Part shown: in pieces, positions 31,901 through 45,600 of the stretch
How the letters are laid out: every line of letters starts with the position of its first letter
Position numbering within the stretch: position 1 is the stretch's first letter
From: Oryzias latipes
Lineage: Eukaryota > Chordata > Actinopteri > Beloniformes > Adrianichthyidae
Length of the DNA stretch: 64,000 nucleotides
Reading direction: 5' to 3'
Assembly: GCF_002234675.1 (NCBI RefSeq)
Contig: NC_019866.2
Coordinates: forward strand, 5,499,307 to 5,563,306
The notes under the pieces: model-generated
Database searches by the model: none
The model's input: only the letters and a program-made list of their open reading frames with translations
What the model was told of the DNA's origin: nothing
Position numbers and translations under genes: made by a program

Positions 31901-33624
31901 TTTCTGTTTTCTTTTTTTTTTCTTTTGCTATTTTAGTTTTTTATTTAATTATACAAATTCACTCGTCACCATCTGAGTCTTGACTGTGAGGCTGAACTTA
32001 GAGACGGGCAGCGGGGCAGACAGAGACAGGGCTTAAGGTTTCTGATTGATATTCTCCGTCACAATCTTGTCCAATAGGGGGAGCGGTGTGCTGTGATAGC
32101 AGAATGCTGCTACTTGGACACATTGTCAGTGAAAATTGAAAAGAAATTCCATTTTTAATACCCCTTTGTCTACTTTTTTTTTATTCAAATACTGTCACCA
32201 GCAACTAAATGCAGCGTTCGGAGAGGAGAAAAGAAAGATGCAGAGAGGGAGGTGGAGGAACAGACCACAGTGCCATCTCTGATGAGCCTGACGCCTGTTG
32301 CTATGCCGACCGCAGAGAGGAAAACAGAAAAAGAAAGAGAAAGAGGGAGAGGAGTGGTGAGGCGAAGTGCGGACACCAGCTCGGGTTGAATTCTCCTCTC
32401 ACAGGTCAGAGTGATCGACAGGCGAGAGGTCGCTGTGAAAGGAGCAGAGTGCCATGGAATGCCTCGAGGAGAATGAAGAATTGGAGGAAGAAAAAAAAAA
32501 GAGGTTGATGCAAAGAAAGAACTTGTATTCACCTTCTTAACTTGCTCATTTCAGGCCCTTCACTGTCTGAAAATGACAGTGCCTCTTTCATCACATTCTG
32601 AGCCTGTATGTTTGTGTGTGCACTTGCAGCTTGTTTGGACAGAAACAAATTCTCTCTTAATTGGCACTGTGCACTTCTTGCCAACAGTTGGTCAGCTAGA
32701 AATTTTTTTGTAACTAAGGGAAAGGAAGCTGAGGAGTAAGTTCAGCCTCTGTATTCAACACAGCACAAAAAGGCTCATTATGAAATAAAATTCCTATTCA
32801 GGCGAGTGTAGGCTGCAGCCACCATATCAACTTTGCTTGGATTGGGTGGAAGGTCTGTCTGATTAGGTATAGAACTAACTAACATTCGATGTGAGCATGG
32901 ACGCACCATCAGAACTATGATGGAGGCGTCTCCTGGGGAGAAGATGTGCATCAGCCAATCAGAGGCGCATCTGACTCATCCTTAGTGACATAACAAAGGA
33001 GTGGACACGGGAAGAGCGGCGTGTGGGTGGGTGTGGTTTTTGTGTTATCTGCCTGTCTTTGTGCCTGTCTCTGGGTCCGGCCTGTCGGTGGGTTGTGGTG
33101 ATGTGGGAGATGTGTGAAAGGAGGGTGGGGACCCAGATCACAAGGGTAAGGGGGGGCAGGTGGAAGTCAGAGCACAACAATTTAGCACAGTGGGAGTCGA
33201 AGTGCAGAGAGGCACGGGGTGAGGGGGGGGGGGGGGGGGGGTAGAGGGTGAGGCCGGAGTGCGAACGGGGATTAACGGTTGTCAAGGAGACCCCAGGTCT
33301 GGACCAAGCCCACCATTCTCCACGCCTCTCTGTGACTCCCAATAGTGTTCGATATCTGATCAGGAAAGAAAGTAGGAAATGACCACAGCTCATCATAAGT
33401 GGCTGCAGGACTGTATTAGCTGTAGAAAGCGGAGGGAAAAAGTGGGTGGAGTCAGGCCTGAGTAATCACAGTGGACTCCAGAGGTGATGGAGGGGAGGAG
33501 AAAGACTCATAATGTTGCTGCCATTTTCACATCAATAACAAATCCTTCCCACCTTTGCTAACACACCACCCCCACCACACCCCCAGCTCCCAGGACACAA
33601 AGGTCGACTCTCCATCCCTCCCTC
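31900..33624 (-). other. vat1: vat1 3' untranslated region (probable)
   Basis: Downstream of the vat1 stop on the minus strand there is no other gene. Plus-strand TTTATT motifs at about 31,850-31,900 are minus-strand AATAAA and could end the transcript, giving a long 3' UTR of about 1.7 kb. It contains a 19-base G run (33,223-33,241). The precise end is not determinable. Confidence 0.45.
33223..33241 (+). repeat. poly(G) tract
   Basis: Nineteen consecutive G residues on the plus strand (C on the vat1 transcript strand), in the inferred vat1 3' UTR. Confidence 0.95.
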
Positions 33625-36600
33625 TCACTTCTCCTCCTTTTTCGCTTCCTCCTTCTTCTCCTCCTCCTTCTTTTCCTCCTTCTTGGGCTCCTCCTTCTTC
33701 TTTTCCTCCTTCTTCTCCTCCTTCTTCCCATCGTCCTTCTTCTTGTCCTCCTTCTTCTTGTCATCCTTCTTCTTGTCCTCTTTCTTGTCCTCCTTTTTGG
33801 TCTCCTCCTTCTTCTCCTCCTCGGGCATTGGCTCTGTGGTGAGGATCACTTTGCCGATGTTGTTCCTCTCCTGCATTTTTCTCATTGCCTCCCCAACCTG
33901 AGGGAGTGAGAGAAAAGACATTTACTAGAGGCTCTATGAGAGTAAATGGAGAGAAAGGCTTTTCGGGGAATCACTCATTCAGAAATATGTTGACAGGGAG
34001 GAGAAGCAGCCAACTTCCTCTCCAACCCCACAACAGCGTCTCCACCCTTAATCTTCATGAAGAAGGAACAAATCTTCCAGGTTCGTCTTCAAATATCACT
34101 TAAATATGTGATATATGAATGATTATCGAAACTCTAAATGAAAATGTTGTAGCTGAAGGAAACAAATACAGAATTTTCTAAAGAATGACAAAGCCGAAGT
34201 TTAATTGAGGACATTTTTTATGACTATTTTAAACAAAGCAGATGTTGATTTCCTGACACTGAACAAAGGAGCGGATGGCATGTCAGCATTTTTGCATCGC
34301 AGACAGTCAGTTCCCGTTTTGAAGTTCTCCATGGTTGACCGTGTGTCTTTCAGCTTTTCAGCTAAACAACCTGCATTCTCGGTTTTTCACTGTTTTCCAA
34401 CCGGAATACCAAGAAATATATAAAAGGATATATATATATATATATAAAATATATGAAAGGATACTCTAATAATAATCTGCATTATCAGCGTATCTGCTGG
34501 AGTATCGGCATTATCTGATGAAAACCACAGATACAAACAAGATAATGTTGTTAAATAAAGAAAAAAAAAGATTGGGAAGAAAATAATTGGTTTCTGGAAA
34601 ACTGTCAGTTTTTTTCACTATTCTCTACGAATCTTTGCCTTTTTTGCACATGTGATGCAAGCAAAAAGACATCCAATCACAAGCTTGATCTAGAAGACAG
34701 TCACAATTTAGTAATTTCATGAGGTTTTTTTTTCAGCCGTCTTAACTCACCCTCTGAATGATTAGGTATTTAGTGAAAGTAAAGTGGAATAAAATTTAAT
34801 TTGTTTGATAAGAACTTGCTCTGCTAAATGAGGTTGTAATTTACCTGGTTTACACAGGCAAAACTGCATAGTAAACCTGTAGAAAGAGTCTAAATATGAC
34901 TGAGCTTTTTTATCATTTAAAATGTAGTTTTTATTTTTTTCAACAAATTCAGCCTAATAAAAGTCAAGAATCCAAATGTAACATGTAAACGCTGCCATTG
35001 TGCATTTATGCGTTGGTTCAAGATGTTTGCAAGGCATAACTTCATATTAAATCAATTTGGAAATGGTTTGAATTTTATAATTCAGTGTGAGGAACAGTAG
35101 TTGCAGATTAAAACTCAGCAACCTGTTGCACATTGAGTTTCAAAGACATGCAGGGTGCTTTTCTTTTTGTTTAAACCATCACAGTGTAAAGAGAAAAAAA
35201 AAGTCTACTCAGCAAAAATTCTTGAATTTAGTGACATCCCCCTTCAAACCCCCTCTCAGTCATGGATTAACCGACTCCCCTTCTGTCTCGACGAGTGAAA
35301 GGTCCCAGCAAAAATCGACCCCACCCTCCTCTTGACCACTGAGCTCTGTCCACTGTCTGTTCCTGTCTCCATCCCAGAGCCTTCCCTCTTTCCTCCACCC
35401 CCCATTTGTGCGAGGCAGGCAGACCACCTAACGACTAATGCCACGGCAACAGGGCCATCTCCTAGCAACGTAAAGCCATGCTGAAACGTGGCTCTGACGA
35501 CTTAGACACATGGGAAAGGAGGTGGGGGTGTGGGAGTTTGAAGTGGAGGATGGGTGGAGGAGGAGGAGGAGGAGGAGAAGGGGGTGGACAAAGCAACTGG
35601 TATCCCTGAGATGAAGAATATGTACCGGGAGGGAGGGAGTTTAGGAATTATAAGAATCATTTTGAGCCTGAATGAAACTCAGGAACAGACACCAAGGCCC
35701 TACTCCACCCCCCATTTCCATCACCCCCCTCCAGCCTCCTTTCACTAGATAACTGGCTCCTGGGCGTTGGGACAAGATTGCGTCATTTGTAGCTTCTGTC
35801 AAGACTGTTAGCCTCTCGGCAATCTCTAAAGGCGAGAAAATGGAAAAAAACTGAAGGAAACACCTTTTCTAATTCTAAAAACAGCTTTATGGATGTCTCA
35901 AGCAAAAGAAATAAAGGGGGGGGGGGTGATGGATGGGGTCAGGGCGTGGCATTTGAGCTAGGGTCATAACGAGTGATCCCCCCCCCCCCCGATGGCCTTT
36001 TGTCTTTGATGGAGGCAGCAGAAGCGTTTACAGGCATCAGCCCAGAACTCTACATGAACATGAATTATTCTAAAGATGATCTGACATACACCTTCATCTT
36101 TCGACTCCACGTCTGTTTCAGGGCCCCTCCCAGAGACAGACGCACATGCTGACTAAAGGATGTCGCCATGGCAACAAGAAAGAAAGGGCAAAAAAAAAAA
36201 AGAAGAAAGATGCACTGTGTTGGAGGGAGATGGAGAAAATGAAAGCAAAGAGAGAAACAGAGAGGGTTAATAATCTAAAGGCGGCGAGAAAGAGTCTGAT
36301 ATAAAGAGCAGGCAGATGGAGAGGCAGAGAAACGGTGTCAGATGGCGGAGAAAGACAGCGGGTGTTTCTCTCCGGCCACAATCACGCGGCCAAAAGACTC
36401 GGCTGCTCTGACTTTGTCAACAGAAGACGCCTGCCTCTGACGCTGCCATTCTATTGGTGTTTTTCTCACTCTCTACTCATATCTGTTAGAGTTCATTTTG
36501 CCGGCAACAATCTGAGTCTGTCAGCCTGACTGAGACACAGAGCTGCTCCTTGTGAATGGGCTCGGTTTGCTGAACGCAGGGCCACACCCAGCTGCTGCAC

Positions 36601-39600
36601 ATCCACAGCACACAAACTCACCTGCTTTTCCCTTATATTCCTTCTCAGTTATTCTGTGTTAAAAGCTCAGTAATCTGTTTTGGTCCTATTCTAAGCCAGA
36701 ACAAAACACCTTTGAGGAGAAAACATCAACATTTTTACCTAAAAATGTCTTTTAAAACAGGAATGCTCTGCAAAAAGCAGAAAAAACTTCTTTAATAGAC
36801 AAATATTTACAGTGTCCCGAACAGGACACAGAAATAAAAAAAAAATGTGGTTTCTGTGTGCACAAAAAAGTATCTGATGTGTACAAAAAATAAACTGGTG
36901 CACATGACAAGTATCTGGTGCACAAGAAACCAAATATTACATATTTTCAGAAAGGTAATAGGCTCTATATCCTTTTCTGCAGCCATTCTCAAAGCCACTG
37001 CTGTAGCTACTTGGTGTGCGAGAAGCAAACAGGTGTGCCACGCATGGTTTCTTTTCTTGTGTGCACAACTTACTTTCTGGTGCATACCAGATACTGTCCC
37101 GTGCACCAAGTCGCGACTGGAGTTGCTTTGAGAATAGCTGCAGCATAGAGATTTCTGAAAACAGATAATATTTGGTTTCTCGTGCGCACTACGGTAATTT
37201 CTTTAAAAACTTTTACATCCCTTTAGGGGCCTCTGTGACTAACTTCAACATCAGGGGAGTTTTAGAGAAGTTGGATGTTCAACTCAAGCAAAATGTGTGC
37301 TAAATGCCATTGGGGTCAATGCCCAGCCATTGTTTAAGGGTCCTTGCAAAGGTTAAGTCTTTTCTCATGGTTGAGAAAAGAGTTCATGGTTCTGGGCTTA
37401 ATTGCTTTGACAGTCACTGTTTTTGTTTAATTTATTCTCTATTTTTGGATTACAATCTGATGCTGTCATTTCACAAATAAATGAAAGTGAAACATTGTTT
37501 TCAAACACACAGGAACCCTTTTGCACAAAAACTCACTTCAATTTCAGCATAGTGATGACAATCTTGTTGTTTAATCTGAATTTAGATGCATTTTTATCAA
37601 AACTGATTCCTGAAGCTTCCGCTTCTGTTGACCAACAACTTCAAGGCCAGATGGGTCGGTCTTTTCCCTTCGACTGCATCCAAACTTTGGAGCAGTCTGT
37701 CCCCTTACAGTGGGCCTTCACTAGCACTCGACATTTTCAGAACCAGTATGGAAACTCATTTGTATTCATTGGCATTTAGATCAGACTGAGCATTGACATT
37801 TGTTTCATGTTGAGTCCATTTATGTGCGTGATGTTAATTGTACTTGCTTTTAACACACACTTTTACAACCTTTTTTTACATTTTTATTTGACATGCATGA
37901 ATAACTGATTTGATTTTATACCCCGTGTTTTATAAAATACACAACTCTGTACCATCTGAATTTGATTAAAAAAGCTGTGATTTAATTTAATCTCAGGCTG
38001 CATTTCTTTCAACTTCTTGCTGTTGTGCAGCTGTTGCTTCACCTCAGCCGGCACAGCAGCTGTTGTTCAACATAAGATTAGCGTCTTGTTGATTAATGTC
38101 AGTCTTATGCATTTATCTCGCGTTCTCCCACTGCTGAAATCATCCGGTATCTAGCGAGTAAGTAAATGTTTATTTCTACAGTCCCTTTCCCTGATAAAAT
38201 CACACAGAGCTTCACAGTAGTAAAAAGGAACATAAAATCAAATGAATTACAGAAACAGGGAGTTAGAACAATTATTCAATTCATAGGAAAAACTAAAATA
38301 AAGATTTAGTCACAGTGTAGACAGATTAAAATCCTCCAAAAGGTTTTCTAAATAAAAATATCTTGACCATTGACTGTTTTTGATAACTGGACTGAGTGAG
38401 TGTGACATCACCCATAGAAACGGCTTAGAAAATGGCGCTGATAAAAATAAGTAAATTCAGTCGTGGTTGGTCCAAGTCAGCATTTCTATGACAACCACTT
38501 TCTCCAATCAAAAGTGAGCTTGTTTGAAGGCCACGTCCCTACCACTGTGGAGCTGGCTCTGGAGAATCTGTCAGTCAAAAGTTTTGAACATTGGACAACA
38601 GAGACCACCACATGCATTTATTGAGGCGTCTCATTGGTCAGTTTATAACTTCATTAACTTGTAATGAAGAGAAAAAATATCATGAAAGAAATTAGGATTA
38701 GCAAGAACGTATTAAAAAAATGTAGCCCAGCAAGAATGGTTATTAATGACTGAGTAAAAGCTGTTTATTTCTCAACAGAAGTCTGGGATTTGGGGTTCTT
38801 GAAACCAGCGGGTATCTCCTGTTTGGAACATGAGAGGGGGTCACTCAGTCCAGTTCTCATTTACAGTTGAAGGTCTTGACCTGTCTTTAAAAACGCTCAA
38901 GGGAGTCGGAATTGTCAATCTAGGAAGAATTCCCCAAACGAAGGGCAACCCCTTTGAAGGCCAACAATGTCTAAGGGAGTTTGACCGTGCAAATTCCAAA
39001 TTGAAGCCAATATTAAGCGGATAGTAAAGAAGTTATATATGCTCGTTTACTGGCACCTGTTGAAAGCCTCGCCACAGAATTTTGGACGAGTTGCAGACAT
39101 TTTAAAGACCGAGAACAAGTAAAAAACAAAATACAATAATCTAAATGAGAAGAAAGAAAAACATTATTACCAAGTTAAGGATGGTTTTCAATTTCGCCAT
39201 GTTTCTCAGTTGATAGAAACAATTTATGACTATTTGTTTGGAATGTCCTTCCAAAGACATGGATTTGTCAGACAACAGCCTATCTATACATAACTGTAAA
39301 CTAACAGACACAAACCTGTTCGAGGTGCCAAGTGGAGTCGATACAGGGTTTGACTTTGCCCTGCTTGTACAGATCTAGGATGGTGTTCATCGCTTGGGTG
39401 ATGAGCTCAGTTTCACCATCCAGGTAGCCTAGATGAAAGCCGCACACCGACTTGTTCCCCTGGATCAGGCTGAGAGTGTGGATGGAGAACTGGTGGTACC
39501 AGTTCTTGGCCACAGCGAGAAGGTTCTTCTTCTGGCCCGCCAGCATGTTGGCCGCTCCTGACAATAAGACGGAACACAAAGATCCTGACTTTCCTGTCTT

Positions 39601-42600
39601 TCAGGGTTTATTTTACAACGATATGATTCATATCATAATTTGTGGTTGACGATACAATTCATAATTGGTATTGGTTCATTTTAAACGATCTGACTCACTG
39701 ACCTACAATCGATCCAGGACGTCTTTAGCCAAAAACTCAACCATTGTGACTAAGAGATAAATACTTGGATACTGACGTTTTCCAAATTCTTTGTATTTCT
39801 TGCAAAATAATCAAGTGTAAATTAAATATGTATACAAACAAACAAATAAACAAGAATTAATGGCAAATCCATTCACATTTTTGTTTCATATAGTTTAGCC
39901 CACTGAGGTTTTTCTACTAAATAATCCAAAGGAAACATTATTAGAATATTCTACAACACTGCATGGTCACTCCTTTGCTAAATTCAAAGTGTTTGAACAC
40001 ATTAGACTGGAATGATGAACCGATAATTTTTTGCTGCCAATACATGTATCTCTTTGTCATAAATAATTTGTTTTATTTAGTCTGGTAATGGAGTCAAATA
40101 TCTGAAAAACTGTTTGAGAAAAACGTTTCTTTTCTTAGATTCAATAAATCACATGTTCATGGGGATTTGTGTGAGGGACCTCAGCCTGTCGGTTCCTCTT
40201 TAGCACTTTAGCTACCCCTGTCACCACAACCTGATCTAATCCCGCTCCTTAGACGCTGCCTGTGCTCTCAATCTGCATCTTTCTCAGGGGAAACTGGGGA
40301 CACAAAGCACGCTCTGAGAGAACAGAGATCCAGCCTGCTACATTCAGGCACATTCCAGGTTTCGTGCAGATAGAACGGCCATTGTTCGGACATGCCTACT
40401 TCAGATAAGCTGGGAGAGAAGCAGCGGGCACAGAGGGACAAGAAGGGGTGAGGGTGGAGGATACCATGCTGGGTAGTAGCTTTCTGAGTAACACGGAAAG
40501 ACGAAGGCCTGTTCTCCATGGATGCCGATCCCGCCCACTTCATGTATAGACCAGCGTTGCGACAGAGCAAGCGCAAAGGCGTTCCCACGGGTCACATGGG
40601 TCTCTATAGAGGGGTCACTCCGCTCACAAGAAGGCATCTTTACTCTGCAGCTTGAGGGAAACCCACAACTATTCTACTATTCTATATCTACTTTGTCCTT
40701 GTCCCGAGGATGGGAAGTCTTTGTCTCAAGAGATTTATCTTAAAGTTAAATAAAGCAAAATGTAAAGGAGCAAAACTGAGAGGCATGTGAAAAATTTTGT
40801 CTGATAACTTTAAATTGTGGCAGTTCAGTACCAAGAAGGAATGCCTTGTTTGTGGGAGTTTTAGCTCCATTGGGAAAACGCCTTGGTGTCTTTCACCCTG
40901 TTCAGAGGAATGCCAGCCAGCTCAGTTAAACTCATTTGAGTTCAGGATTATTTTCATGAATTACAAAAAAGATTTGAAAGCTTGAACACATTCCTAAATA
41001 TAATATTGCTAATGAAGGTGTTCAAAGACCCAATACAAAGAAAACTTCATTTTTAAGATGCTCTTCTGGCATTTTTCAGATGAATGAGGATATATGTGAA
41101 GGAAATTTGCATTAAAATTGCATTTCAGGGCATTTATTTATTCAAATTGTTGTAAATCAGGAGCAGATGAAAGAAATGCCATTTAAAAAAGATGATATTT
41201 GTGACAGACAATATGCTCCACTCCATTTTGATTCATCCACTTTCGGACAAATAGATCCCTGTAACTCTTTGTTTTCCTCGTCTGAGCTGAAATCTGGCTC
41301 AAAACTGTACAGCTGCATGGCTCCAATACTGCCTGCCATTTTATTTGCACTGGTATTGTTGGTTTGGGGGTGTGAGGGGCTGTAAGCTAGCGGGAACGCT
41401 TTGAAAACAGATCAAAAGATGATCTGAGTGGGACATTACGTGTAAAAAAAACCAAAACTTTACAGATGAGATGTTGTCTTTTTGTATTAATTTGATCTTT
41501 TTATTTACCATAAGTAATAAGTTTTCCCATGGGCTTTAAGAGGTTGTAGGCCTTATGGGTGTCAGATCCTCCAAGAGGGTCCAGTATGATGTCCAGACCT
41601 GCAGGAGAAGAAAGACGGAGTAGTTATCACATCTCCAAAGAAGCTCTTTCTAGGGGCCAGATTTAACTACAGTCAGAGTAAGGACTGTAGCCAAGTCGTG
41701 CCATGTTTACGTGCAGAGAAACCCATAAAGGAGAACTAAAGGAAGGCTGTGCGAGATCCTTGTTTTATCATTCTTGTCAATAGTAAAACAGGAGGCATAA
41801 ACTATCTCTCGATCACAGTCCACCCCGGAATAACAAACCGGCCTTTGGACAAACAGTAAAGCACAGCATGATAGCTCCATGGCTTTTCTGTGGCTTATTA
41901 ATGCCCAGACATGTAGCCTCAACCTTAATGATGCTCCTCTGTGCCAGGAGGGCGTCTTTAGAATGGGCCACCCCTCCATGCTCTGTTCAGCCCAGCTTGT
42001 ATTGATTATAGGAGGCTCTCAGCAGGGCTCCTCCTTGACCAGAGAACAGATGAATTTCCGAAAGGGTCAGTGGAGAGCAGGGCTGCACATTGATCCCACT
42101 TCTAATTAGACACATTTTGTCTAAAGTGTCACTTCTCACTCCTCACATATTTGTCTCTGTAATGCCTTTCTGTCACACTGTGAGCTGTAAAGAAAACAGC
42201 CTCCAGCATGTAAACATGACACTAGCAGGAACTGGATAATGTCTCAGGGCTCCAAAAACCAGGACGTTTTAGAGTCCTTCTACACAATACTAAATAGAAC
42301 TGGGATTTGTTTTCACCATTTATCAATTTAATGCAAACCATCTCTGCTAAAAAAAAAGAATGCCACAAACAGGTTTTATCTGAGTGCCGGCAGATTATTT
42401 AAGCGACCAACAAAGGCTGCAGACGTGAACATTGTTGCTGAGCAGATGGAGGTCTGTTTGCCTTATGAGACAGTGACTCTGAATGGCATGCGCTCTGTTA
42501 TAAACCTAGACGTAATTCAAAGTGGGCTATTTATCCAGCTTTTATTTACAATCACAGGTCTCTGTGCACACAAAATCCAGAAAGAAATCACTTCATCCCT

Positions 42601-45600
42601 GCAGAAGGTGCACATATTTTTTTCACCTTTTGGACTGATCTTGCGGACCTCCTCCACATAGTCCTTGGTGCGATAGTCGATGGGGTGCGTGACGCCGCCT
42701 GAGCTGATGGTCTCGTGTTTGCTGGCAGATGCAGTGCCGAACACAGTCACATCTTTCACCGTCTTGCACAGCTGAGTGGCTGCAATGCCCACTCCGCCTG
42801 AAAGCAGAGAGGAGGAATTCATTTGTGAGCAAGAAACAGCGGTGCCGAAAGTATTGATGAACGTTTAAGATTAAATATAGGTGTATATTTACTAAGCCCC
42901 AGGTGACATGCAGCTTGACAGGGTCTCCCACTCGAAAAGCATTTTCAATGGGAAATAAATGTGATGTGCATTATTTATGGTCATGGAACAAGCCCGTCAA
43001 TAACTCAGTGTATGTGTGTCTCTCAGGGGTATGTAAACACATTATGCATTAAACACAATCAGATTACTTCAGCTGGCCTGGGGGGGGGGGGGGGGGGGTA
43101 TAGACACCCACACACTCATGCACTTACACACACATCCACCCTGCAGAAAGTAGCAATTGTCACCTAATAGGGCATCAATTTTTTTCCCTCATGATCTGAG
43201 ACAAGCTAAGGAAATGAGGAGAGGAGAGTCAAACCTTAATTACAAAGTCTTGAAAATCGGCCTTTATTTTCCACTGTGTGTGAGTGTGTGTACACTTCTG
43301 ACAAATGCCTCAACCAGTGTTTGTGAGGGGAGCCAGTGCAAAAAGTAATAGGTTACTGATAACCAGTGGCTTGTTTGCAATGGAGGCAGAGTTGAGGAGC
43401 GGAGCAGAAAGGCATCGATAAAGGTCATTCATGCTTGGCCAAGTAAAGAATAGATTATATATGACACAAGAGAACAAAAGGAACACAGAGCAACAAGTTT
43501 CTTAATATTTAATTTTATTTTTTAATGGCACCGCCAGGTTGGTTGAGAGGATCTGATTCAGAAAGCACAAAGGTAGGAAAACAAATGCACAAAAAGGCCT
43601 TTGGGAGTTCACTAGATTCTAAAAAAAGGAATACTTTGGACATTTTTAATCAATGAAATCAATTTCAGTCATTTTTCATTTTCTGCATGTCCCTTTGGGA
43701 TCTATCTAGACAGCTAATATACAAAGTGTGAAAAGAAAAATCTGGAGTTTGTTACATCTTTTCTATTGGTGCTAGAATTCCATGAGAATCCTGACCTGTG
43801 AGTTACTGTGTATCAATGAAACAAACAGAAAAGGTTTTTTTATGCAGAGAGCAGGACTTAATGTAGATTTTTTAATTAATTTCTGTGAATTACAAATATA
43901 TAATGTATTTATCCTCCTGTAATAATTTACAGTGGCCGGGATAGGCTCCGGCAACCCCGTGACCCCGAAAGGGAATAAACGGTTAAGAAGATGAATGAAC
44001 GAATAATAATTTTAATATTTTAAATAAATACAAATAAATGAGAAATCTGTTCCTTTTTCTTCTTGTGAATTTTCCACAGTAAAACAAACAAATCATGCTC
44101 TGAAAGGAAAAACTAGGATTCATTCTTTCTAGAGTATCTACCTCTTCTTTAAGGGTCTCTTTAAGGTGAGACATATCCAAAACATCTCCTCTAAGAGACA
44201 TCCTTTTGAACATCTCTTTAAGCCCCTGAATATGTGCAATGGCATCATTTCCTTGGCAACGTCGCAGCAGCTTTCTAGGTGGCTGCACAATCACATAAAA
44301 ACAACACTGACACCAGCTCGCTGGATGAACACGATCTAATGATGCCACTGAGGCTGAAAGGCTTTCTGTGCTGGAACCACTCAGAAATAAAAAAAACTAC
44401 ATGCAATCAACCAAACCCAACCCAAAACTTTTCTGACATTATTTTTATTTTTAGCATGAATTTCGGCGATAAATGGTCAGTTTGACTGAGGATAATCTCA
44501 GCTGCTGACAGAGCGGATCCGAGAAACAAAATCAAGGTTGTTGCTGTTGGATATGAGAGCCATCGTGGCTGCAGTATAACAGCAACTATCTCTCCTTGTT
44601 CTCACTGAAACCAAGTTTGTGTTGCCAAGGTAACATCAGCCAAATTGCCAGCAATGACTGAGCAAAGGGAGCCATTTTGTTTCATTGGCTGCTCTTCCTT
44701 TGGGGATGGAAGGGAAATGTTAACAATCAGATAATTTTTTTTCTTTAAATTTCACATTTGACAGCTTGCTTGTAGACAAAAAAAAAGTTTGTGCTAATTT
44801 TGATAATTCAAAAAATGCACATTTGTTTGATCTTTGTTAAACAAATGCAAAGTGACATTCACAGAGTGCACACGTTTGATTTTGTGCACTAACAGCTGAA
44901 CAAGTCACGGCAGGAAGAGAAGAGCAAGAAAAGTAAATGTTAAAAGCAAAAATGCAAACGATAAAAATCTCCAAAAATAGGTGCATCTTGTCAAACACAA
45001 TGCTGCCCTTCCAAACTGTTATACTTCTTCTTTTCCCATCAGCAAATTTGCTTCACAATCAGTTGTTTAAATAAGAGAAATAAACGGGTAAAAAGTCTTT
45101 ATTTAAAAGATAAGAAGGTACATATTTCTGATTCCCATGAGAACAAACTCCTGATCTTCCATCACAAGACTGCCGAGCTGAGCCAAGAACCCCTTACCGC
45201 ACCCCACCTAGGATCACACGCACACATCCATATGTACAAGGATCACAAAGCAGAGAAGAGCGAATAGCCCCAACTGCCTGCTGGTATCTGCTAATCTTCC
45301 CAAATATGCCAAGATTAAAATATTAACCTTTCATTAACCTCTACCTCCCATTTTTCTCAGATTTCTTGATTTACATTTTGTCCCAGCATGCCTGCTTCGT
45401 CAAACTGCAAGTTGGCCACAAAATACTTAGCCAGGAGAAAGCAGCTTAAGCAGATTCTTGCAGCAAATTTCATTTGTTTTCCACAAAATTCGATTGAATT
45501 GTTTACCCCTGGAAACAAGGACATGTCAAAAAACAACAACAACAAAATAAAAATCCACCTATTTATTCAGTTTTACTCTTGGCTCGGGCAAACTGCAGAC

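Larger units (their letters stand above)
33898..39315 (-). other. vat1: vat1 last intron
   Basis: A 5.4-kb intron. It holds a (TA)n run (about 34,428-34,447), an 11-base G run (35,916-35,926), a 13-base C run (35,978-35,990), a long fold-back (36,918-37,189) and a retroelement-derived stretch (38,150-39,250). No additional exon is recognised. The remaining parts are A/T-rich or purine-rich without visible structure. Confidence 0.6.

Noticed and set aside
33555..33901. Plus-strand Ser/Pro- and Phe/Ser-rich frames
   Set aside because: They are complements of the Lys/Glu-coding polypurine tract of vat1.
36739..37148. Several overlapping frames of 60-100 codons on both strands
   Set aside because: They all lie in the fold-back repeat; the symmetry of the hairpin generates paired frames and no protein family is recognised.
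43983..44348. Minus-strand frame with helical, charged segment (GLKEMFKRMSLRGDVLDMSH)
   Set aside because: It is not part of VAT1, lacks convincing splice sites, and no family is recognised. Kept only as a note in the vat1 intron entry.
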